NCBI GenBank assembly: GCA_026027325.1
Contig: JAMSLZ010000004.1
Span: 2,728,001 to 2,792,000 of the forward strand
Length of the DNA: 64,000 nt
Direction of reading: 5' to 3'
Source: Actinomucor elegans
Lineage: Eukaryota > Mucoromycota > Mucoromycetes > Mucorales > Mucoraceae
The notes under the pieces are model-generated. The model was not told the DNA's origin, did no database searches, and worked only from the letters and a program-made list of their open reading frames with translations. The translations under genes and the position numbers were made by a program. Shown here piece after piece: positions 57,010-64,000 of the stretch (position 1 is its first letter; each line of letters opens with the position of its first letter).

Positions 57010-58624
57010 TTAAGCCAATAAAGACTTTCCGGTCATCTCCTTAGGAATATCAAGACCCATGTAAGCGAGGATAGTAGGGGCAACATCACAGAGAGCACCT
57101 TCAACACCTTCAGCAAACTTGGCATCATCATCAGCCATGACGAATGGAACCTTAGCACAGGTGTGAGCAGTGAAAGGACTCTTACCATCATCGGCAATCA
57201 TCTTTTCAGCATTACCGTGATCAGCAGTGACGAAAAGAGCATAACCATTTCTCTTACAGGCTTCAAGAACGACACCGATAGCATGATCAGTAGCACCAAC
57301 AGCCTTAACAGCAGCTTCATAGACACCAGTGTGACCAACCATATCAGGTGGAGCAAAGTTACACATTACGAAGGGATATTTGTTACTATCAAGAGCTTCA
57401 GCAACCTTTTCACCGACACCACTAGCACTCATCTCGGGTTGGAGATCATAGGTAGCAACCTTGGGAGAGGGGACCAAACCACGCTCCTCACGTTCGAATT
57501 GAGCTTCAGAACCACCGTTGAAGAAGAAAGTAACGTGTGCATACTTTTCAGTCTCGGCAATATGCATTTGAGGAATATCGTTTTTGGCCAACCATTCAGC
57601 AAGGACATTGTCCATGGATTGAGCAGGGAAAGCGACCTTGAAGGGGAAATCACCCTTGTATTGGGTCATGGTGAAGAGCTCGATGTTCTTGGGAACAGGA
57701 GAATCAAAAGGACAAGGTGCAATACCAAAAGCTTGAGCGATTTCACGCATACGATCAGAACGGAAGTTGAAACAGAAAATGGTATCGTCATCCTTAATTT
57801 GACCTTGTTCGTCAAAGATGATGGGCTTCAAGAACTCGTCTGTTTCACCAGCTTCATAGCGAGCTTCAATGGCCTTGACGGGATCATCGGCCTTTTCACC
57901 CTTGGCTTGGGTCAAGCCATCGAAAGCAACTTGAATACGTTCCCAACGCTTATCACGGTCCATGGCATAATAACGACCAGTGGCATCAGCAATCTTACCA
58001 TAACCGAGTTCCTTGATAGCGTCAATAAGTTGACCCATGTACTTGGCAGCGGACTTGGGTGCGGTATCACGACCATCACCGAAAAAGTGGACATAGGACT
58101 CGGGAACACCAGCCTCTTTAGCAGCAGTCAAGAGCGCGATGAGATGATCAATATGGGCGTGAACACCACCATCGGAAATGAGACCCATGAAGTGAAGACG
58201 GCCGTTACCTTGAATAGCGCGTTCAAAAGCGCCCTTGATGTTCTCAATCTTACCGAATTCCTTATTTTTCACAGCGAGATCAATACGAACAATATCCTAT
58301 TAAAAAAAAAGTTAGTATTCGATTTAAACACGGTCTATTTCTATTCTTTACTTGATAGACGACGCGACCAGCACCAATATTAAGGTGACCGACTTCAGAA
58401 TTACCCATCAAACCATCGGGAAGACCGACAGAGAGACCATGGGCAGCAATAGGAACGAAAGGAACTTCTTTTTCGAGCTTATCCATGACAGGAGTTTCAG
58501 CGTTGGCAATAGCATCACCGTGCTTGTCTTCGCTAGAAGAGATACCCCAACCGTCAATACAGATGAGACAGGCCTTGTTTTTGGGAACCTGCTTTGTCTT
58601 GGGCATTTCACCACCACCAGCCAT
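57010..58624 (-). CDS. 2,3-bisphosphoglycerate-independent phosphoglycerate mutase
   Basis: Two exons (58352-58624 and 57010-58296) give 519 codons, the normal iPGM length. The enzyme interconverts 3- and 2-phosphoglycerate in glycolysis and gluconeogenesis with two Mn ions. The metal-binding ICIDGWGIS, the catalytic Ser in [16 protein letters not shown] and the insertion-domain motifs [19 protein letters not shown] and [13 protein letters not shown] are present. So are the late metal ligands: [12 protein letters not shown] and [12 protein letters not shown], then [12 protein letters not shown]. The first Met (MAGGGEMPK) is used; a second in-frame Met six codons on is possible. Codon use is strongly biased, as in the Hsp70 gene, and leaves a 406-codon shadow frame on the opposite strand. 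Confidence 0.95.
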
Positions 58625-60243
58625 TTTTAATTATATATAACTTGGGAAAAAAAAGAGTGTAAAGAAGAAGGAAAAACCTCAAAGGACGCGCTTGATTATG
58701 TACTTTTTATAAGATACGTGTCACAAACCAGTGACGCAACTTCAATTGGAGCACTACTGATTAGATAGATTGAGCTTTATCCTAAATAGTTAACCAAAAG
58801 AACTGTTTCACGCTGTATTTTAGTCCAATGAAGCTGACTGTATAGGGTAGTACGTGCAGAATTGTTATGGACGCACCTGCACTTGGTGAATTGACTGTTA
58901 TTTGACATGTAGGCTGCGTCATATTCGTCATGGTTTACTGTCTTGACGTATATCAAAAAATCATACGAGAAACCTCAATATACATGTTTCGGAGGGAATG
59001 TGTTATCCAAGATATATGCGGTGAAACTTACTGACTTGTAGTATATTAACCATTCGACAATCTTTCGGCTGTCAGTGACCGATAGAGCGAGTTTACCTTT
59101 TTGCATGAACAATAATAATTGAAGCACAGGAGGATGATTCGGGGTCTCTTTTTAACTAGCCATCTGGGATGAAAAAATATTTTTCCCAATGGTAGATTTC
59201 AAGATAATGATTGTATCTTACACTTTAGATAGTAAGGTGATCTTTTCTTCTGGCGATGGTAGCGATAACCTCGCCTCTCACAGCATATGCACTGCTCAAT
59301 CTAGCCCAATGGATCAATGCTAATATTGAGTGCCCTCAATTTTATAAGGGCAGTAACTCGATTATATCAGAGATAAAAGTTTATTGTTATCTAAAAAATA
59401 TATTTCCATCTACAAGTCCAGCTCATATTGGGCATGGAAACTAATTAGAAGCGATATCTGGCCAAGATCAACTGATATATCTTCAAGTCAATTTCTAATG
59501 TGGACCTCGAGACGCATAACATCTGCTACTGTAAATGCGAACGTAGATTTGAAAGCCTTAGATGAAACATGTAGATAATTCCATTCTCTTTTAACTGACG
59601 TATACTTTGAAACAGCGGTAAATGAAAAGTTTTGCAGATGAAGGTACTAAGTCATCGGAGTTTCGTAAAACTTTTTGTATTATTCCTACAATATATATAA
59701 TTCGTTATAAGGATTTAAAATAAAACCGGAGTTTACTCCCTTACAAAAAAATATATATATATAATTCGTTATAAAAAGCATATTTGGATATATAGATATA
59801 TAATTTGATGTCATTCTTTCTAGCATAATGTCTCTATTGTCTTCTAGTCTAATAGTAATTCTAGTAGATGCTGGAGCAAAATTTGGAGCGAATTCCAACG
59901 CTTAATAGAGGAAAATAGTATTTATCAACATAAATCAGTATAACAACATACACATCTCCTGGCTGCTCTAGTGTAATATTACATTTAAATAGTATCATGT
60001 GCTCATAATGAACTATTGTATTTAATTACAACAAAATGAATGTATTGCGTATAGTGTTGACAATCACAGATATCCTATGTAACGCCAAGGCTTTAAATTT
60101 AGGATATCATTCTTTAACGTCTAGGTTACTATATTCGTTTCTTTAATGTTTGATTTATTCAAAATCTCGAAAGAACAAAATGCATGTTATTCTTCTATGT
60201 ATAGTTAGTCAATCTACGAGTCTAATCTATTAGGTAGTTTGAT
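58625..60243. other. 1.6-kb gene-free stretch
   Basis: No supported gene; frames at 59256-59578 overlap and lack domains. (TA)n stretches lie near 59747-59764. A diverged dispersed-repeat copy lies at about 59953-60035. Bases 60154-60243 are the 3' flank of the first hydrolase copy and are identical to the flank of the second copy. Confidence 0.5.
59953..60035. repeat. diverged dispersed repeat copy
   Basis: Reads CATCTCCTGGCTGCTCTAGT, GTAATATTACATTTAAATAG and TCATGTGCTCATAATGAACT, then TTTAATTACAAC. The order of blocks fits the family although the head is weak. Confidence 0.45.
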
Positions 60244-61994
60244 TCAAGACAGTCTGTCAAGGACATCTTCTACTTTTTGACGGACACCAAACTTGCCATT
60301 TCTATCTTTTTCGAACCAGTCGACAGTATCTTTGACAGTAGTCAAATTGTGTTGAGCCTTAACTTCTAAAATCTCATTTTGAGAAGGCAAACCATATCTA
60401 CGGTAAGGGTGCAAGTGGTAGTCTAATGGTTTATCCCAGAATGTCAATTGTTTCTTCACGTTTGCATAAAAGAATTTGACGCGAATATCTTGATCTAGAT
60501 CCAAGTCCTCCAATCTTTTGGGGTTCCATTTAGGAGTTGTCTTATTGATAATGTGTGAGGTGACACCTTCTACTAGATCATGAGCATACTATATACAGTT
60601 GTAAGTAAAAGAACAACCAAACTTTATATATTGAGTGAGCTTACGGGAACTGTTTGCCATAAACGATGCTCCATTCTTAAACATTCTACCCAAGATTTTT
60701 TGGCACCTTGACGAAGATGCTCAAAAGTAACCTTGACACCAGTAGGCGAGCGCTGCAAAATAGTATCTTTTGTTTCTAATGCGAACTTTGATCCATCTTG
60801 TTCCAAAGACTTGATAACTTCCTCGACAGTGCCATGCTTGAAGCAGTGATCAATTGTGCGTCTAGCATCGCCATGTAAGGTATAAGTTTGAGGCTTATGA
60901 TCTGTTTCCACTGCAAACTCTTCAATGATCTTGTGCACCATGTCATGATCTGGAGTTTCCAACTCAGCTAAGCGGGATTCCATAGCTTCTAATCGAGAAG
61001 AGTGAACGAAATGAGTAGCAATACCAGAGAACCTATGATGGTATGTCATGTCAATAAGGTTATACGGTGGTTAACAATAGTGTGTTTAAATATATTTTAC
61101 AATGCGTCTTCAGCTTTTACAATTCTGCTAGTTAAACCCATGTAAGCTCCCAAATGACCATCTAGTCGCGATAAATGGAAACTAGCACCGATATCACAGA
61201 ATAAACCAATGGCCGTTTCTGGCATAGCAAATTGAGTGTTTTCAGTTGCAATTCTAAAAGGAGCAGGACAAGACATTCCGCCACCAGCACCCACTATCAA
61301 TGATAAATGTTTAGAATACATAAAATAATTGATCATTCATCCAGCAATCTTACTTGTAATGCCATCCATAACAGCAATATAAGGTGTCTTCATGGTTCCC
61401 ATAAGGTGTACCATCTCATATTCGGCATCAATTTGATGTTGAAGGTGATCATGTCTTGAGGGGTCTTTAACACGGTTAATGACGTCTGATTCCCGTAATC
61501 TTTAATATTAGTAACTTCTTTTGCGCAATTTTTGTTAGTCTATTCTACCTTTCACATCACCGCCAGCACATAAAGCGCGCCCAATACCCTTGAATAGTAC
61601 AACATTCACTTCATTTAATTCCTCGAAACTCTATCAATAAAGAATAAGCCTGGGCAATTGTTGATTTTTCAAGACAGAGTTTGTCAAACCTTCAGGTTTG
61701 GATAAAAGATATCCATCATATCCATATCAAGTGCGTTAAGTCTACGAGGTCTATTCATAATCAGCTTACGGGCACCTTTATCCTTTTGAACAAGCACAGA
61801 GGGCTAAAATACATTGGTAAGCGTCTAAATCGAAATTGACAGTTTATTAGCTAATACCTCGAGTGTATGCTGCTGGGCAAACTGTCGAAAAAAACAAAGC
61901 ATTAATTCACTCTGCACGTATCAAAGACGCTTTGGCAAGTTTCATTTACCCCACGCTTGAACAAAGTTGGTATGGTTCTGGTACTCATTCTCAT
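60244..61994 (-). CDS. 3-hydroxyisobutyryl-CoA hydrolase, copy 1
   Basis: A multi-exon enoyl-CoA hydratase/isomerase-family gene. It starts MRMSTRTIPTLFKRGFAQQH, a likely mitochondrial presequence, then PSVLVQKDKGARKLIMNRPR and RLNALDMDMM. The oxyanion-hole segments are FKGIGRALCAGGDVK and GITMGAGGGMSCPAPFRIAT. The HIBCH-specific glutamate region is FAMPETAIGLFCDIGASFHL, followed by RLDGHLGAYMGLTSRIVKA. The C-terminal part (FVHSSRLEAMESRLAELETP, LRQGAKKSWVECLRMEHRLW) ends WFEKDRNGKFGVRQKVEDVL and a Leu-Ser terminus. The enzyme hydrolyses 3-hydroxyisobutyryl-CoA in mitochondrial valine degradation; fungal members may also associate with mitochondrial ribosomes. A second, partial copy lies 2,848 bp to the right in the same orientation. 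Confidence 0.9.
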
Positions 61995-63091
61995 GTAGGC
62001 TGACATTCTGAAGCAAGTAATAATAGTAAAATAAAAGCCATCTAAATGCAACTTTCTCACACTTGTCTAGATATTCGGCGTCGGAGTGTACCTTATTTCA
62101 TTATTGCTGACTGATTTCCCACTCCTGACGGACGGGCATTGAACAGTTACCTGTAGGGTACCTAAATTCATTTAAACATTCATCCGTTGTTTTTTTTTCA
62201 CATACCTACTTTATGTCTGTCTGTAGTAGATCTTTGATATCAATCATTATTGGAAGATTAGAAGCAAAAGATAGATCCGGGTTTCACTTTTATTCACTAA
62301 AGCCAGTGCTCTTAGCCAAGTATTACTGTGTTTGTTTCAATTTAATGGTTATGAATTAATACACACAAAGCGTGTATCGCAGTAAAAGAATGGGAAGAGA
62401 TATATTCCTCAGATGTGGCGACTCACCTAGACTTCATTCCACTTATCAGATGCTACTTTTGGCTGGGATCTAGGGAGGTCACTTACGTTGAGGACATTGG
62501 GCGATATCTGCAATTTTAGATAAAGAGTATTCTAACTATGCTCTAAAAGGCAATGTCAGCAGTTTGAAGCTTTATAATTTTTAATATAATTTGTGGGGAA
62601 TTATATTCTCTTTTCAGTGATTAGCGCTTATAGAAATGTAGTTTAAAAACTCTTAATTTAAATCGAGAATAAAGTCTACCATTGGAGTTATGCAGCTCTT
62701 ATGCGTTCTTAAATCGTTACAACTGTTAATTCATAGGAAAGAAGCGAACACTTGGTTTTATATATTTTTCCGATTTTAAGGCCAAAAAGTTGTATCTTGT
62801 TAGAATAAACGTATTTTTGTGATTTAAAGTTTTGTTGAGGGCTCCATGGACCCATTGTGTTGATATTTTACCACCAATAAAGTCAGAAATTTGGATCTTC
62901 AATGACTGGTTCAAACTAAATGATATTGTTAATGAACAAACCAAGAAATATTGGATTGTGCTGCAATTCTATAGTGCTACTGGTATTTATCATTTGCTTA
63001 TTTTATTCAAAATCTCGAAAGAACAAAATGCATGTTATTCTTCTATGTATAGTTAGTCAATCTACGAGTCTAATCTATTAGGTAGTTTGAT
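61995..63091. other. spacer between the two hydrolase copies
   Basis: About 1.1 kb with no supported gene. The left part should hold the promoter of copy 1. Bases 63002-63091 are identical to 60154-60243, so the duplicated or converted unit includes 90 bp of 3' flank. A 72-codon minus frame near 62726-62944 lacks any domain. Confidence 0.6.
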
Positions 63092-64000
63092 TCAAGACAG
63101 TCTGTCAAGGACATCTTCTACTTTTTGACGGACACCAAACTTGCCATTTCTATCTTTTTCGAACCAGTCGACAGTATCTTTGACAGTAGTCAAATTGTGT
63201 TGAGCCTTAACTTCTAAAATCTCATTTTGAGAAGGCAAACCATATCTACGGTAAGGGTGCAAGTGGTAGTCTAATGGTTTATCCCAGAATGTCAATTGTT
63301 TCTTCACATTTGAGTAAAAGTATCTAGCTAGGATATCCTGATCTAGATCTAAGTCCTCTAATCGTTCGGGATTCCATTTAGGGGCTGTCTTGTTGATAAC
63401 ATGAGAGGTAACGCCTTCCATGAAATCATGAGCATACTATATCCAGTTGTGAGTAAGAGCTATATTAAGTTCAATATATTAGATGCACTTACAGGAACTG
63501 TTTGCCACAAGCGTCTTTCCATTCTTAAACATTCTACCCAAGATTTTTTGGCACCTTGACGAAGATGCTCAAATGTGATCTTCAAGCTTGTGGGTGAGCG
63601 TTTCAAAATAGTATCTTTTGTTTCTAATGCGAACTTTGATCCATCTTGTTCCAAAGACTTGATAACTTCCTCGACAGTGCTATGGTTGAAGCAGTGATCA
63701 ATTGTGCGTCTAGCATCGCCATGTAAAGTATAAGTTTGAGGCTTATGATCTGTTTCCACTGCAAACTCTTCGATGATCTTGTGCACCATGTCATGATCTG
63801 GAGTTTCCAACTCAGCTAAGCGGGATTCCATAGCTTCTAATCGAGAAGAGTGAACGAAATGAGTAGCAACACCAGAGAACCTATAGTATGCGTGGTAAGA
63901 AACATATTTAAAAACCATAGCTTAGTGTATACTTTACAATGCATCCTCAGCTTTTACAATTCTGCTAGTTAAACCCATGTAAGCTCCCAGATAGCCATCT
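63092..64000 (-). CDS. 3-hydroxyisobutyryl-CoA hydrolase, copy 2, 5' part outside the window
   Basis: The C-terminal half of a second gene, with the same exon pattern as copy 1. The final exon (63092 to about 63436) encodes EGVTSHVINKTAPKWNPERL and ends with the same WFEKDRNGKFGVRQKVEDVL. The preceding exon carries FVHSSRLEAMESRLAELETP and LRQGAKKSWVECLRMERRLW, close to copy 1 with scattered changes. The next exon, for TSRIVKAEDAL, begins at the right edge and continues beyond 64000. Introns differ almost completely between copies while exons and the last 306 bp stay alike. Nothing in the visible part is broken, so this copy is probably functional. Confidence 0.88.

Noticed and set aside
57163..58383. 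A 406-codon plus-strand frame opposite the phosphoglycerate mutase gene.
   Set aside because: Same antisense effect of codon bias; it also crosses the mutase intron without any splice logic of its own.

Overview
This 64 kb window is nuclear DNA of a fungus, most likely an early-diverging one (Mucoromycota, Mucorales-like). Most genes carry short GT-AG introns of about 40-60 nt, with CTAAC/TACTAAT-like branch points and many (T)n and (TA)n runs. Intergenic DNA is AT-rich. The gene set is fungal: WC-2-type PAS/GATA factor, Pcl-type cyclin, Fungal_trans regulator, Whi2-like protein, Ssb-type Hsp70, Ear1/Ssh4 and arrestin-type trafficking adaptors, monopolin Csm1. The species cannot be named from the sequence alone. 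I saw no rRNA, recognisable tRNA, CRISPR array or intact transposon.

Layout. 1-7 kb: a mitochondrial PPR protein and a CECR5-like HAD phosphatase, both minus strand. 9-12.4 kb: a secreted acid sphingomyelinase followed after only 64 bp by ATG5. 15.5-17.5 kb: a Pcl-type cyclin and a WC-2-like factor, minus strand. 17.5-26 kb: gene-poor; it holds a diverged tandem repeat array (about 18.4-20.0 kb), one uncharacterised protein with a PP1-docking-like motif, a field of ORF fragments (22.9-25.1 kb), and a 100-residue helical protein. 26.9-28.1 kb: Csm1/Pcs1. 30.7-33.3 kb: thymidylate synthase and a DHHC palmitoyltransferase with a 12-nt micro-exon. 33.3-37.5 kb: no gene. 37.5-43.2 kb: Fungal_trans regulator, Ear1/Ssh4-like SPRY adaptor, UBA/UBX protein. 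44.5-44.8 kb: candidate structured ncRNA. 45.9-49.5 kb: divergent SSB1-type Hsp70 and a prolyl-4-hydroxylase-like oxygenase. 50.7-55.4 kb: arrestin-like adaptor, Whi2-like protein, triose-phosphate/nucleotide-sugar transporter. 57.0-58.6 kb: cofactor-independent phosphoglycerate mutase. 60.2-64 kb: two tandem copies of 3-hydroxyisobutyryl-CoA hydrolase, the second cut by the window end.

The genes are mostly unrelated housekeeping functions. A loose theme is membrane trafficking and protein turnover (ATG5, Ear1-like and arrestin-like adaptors, UBA/UBX protein, DHHC enzyme). The best leads for something undescribed are in the non-coding DNA: a dispersed family built around a GATC...GTCTAAT...GCATCTGATTAGT...TTCAGAATGAGCT core, the tandem array at 18.4-20 kb, the GC-rich hairpin locus at 44.5-44.8 kb, and the gene-conversion signature in the hydrolase pair. 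Splice sites were read by eye from frame continuity and conserved protein motifs; where exon sums were checked this is stated.
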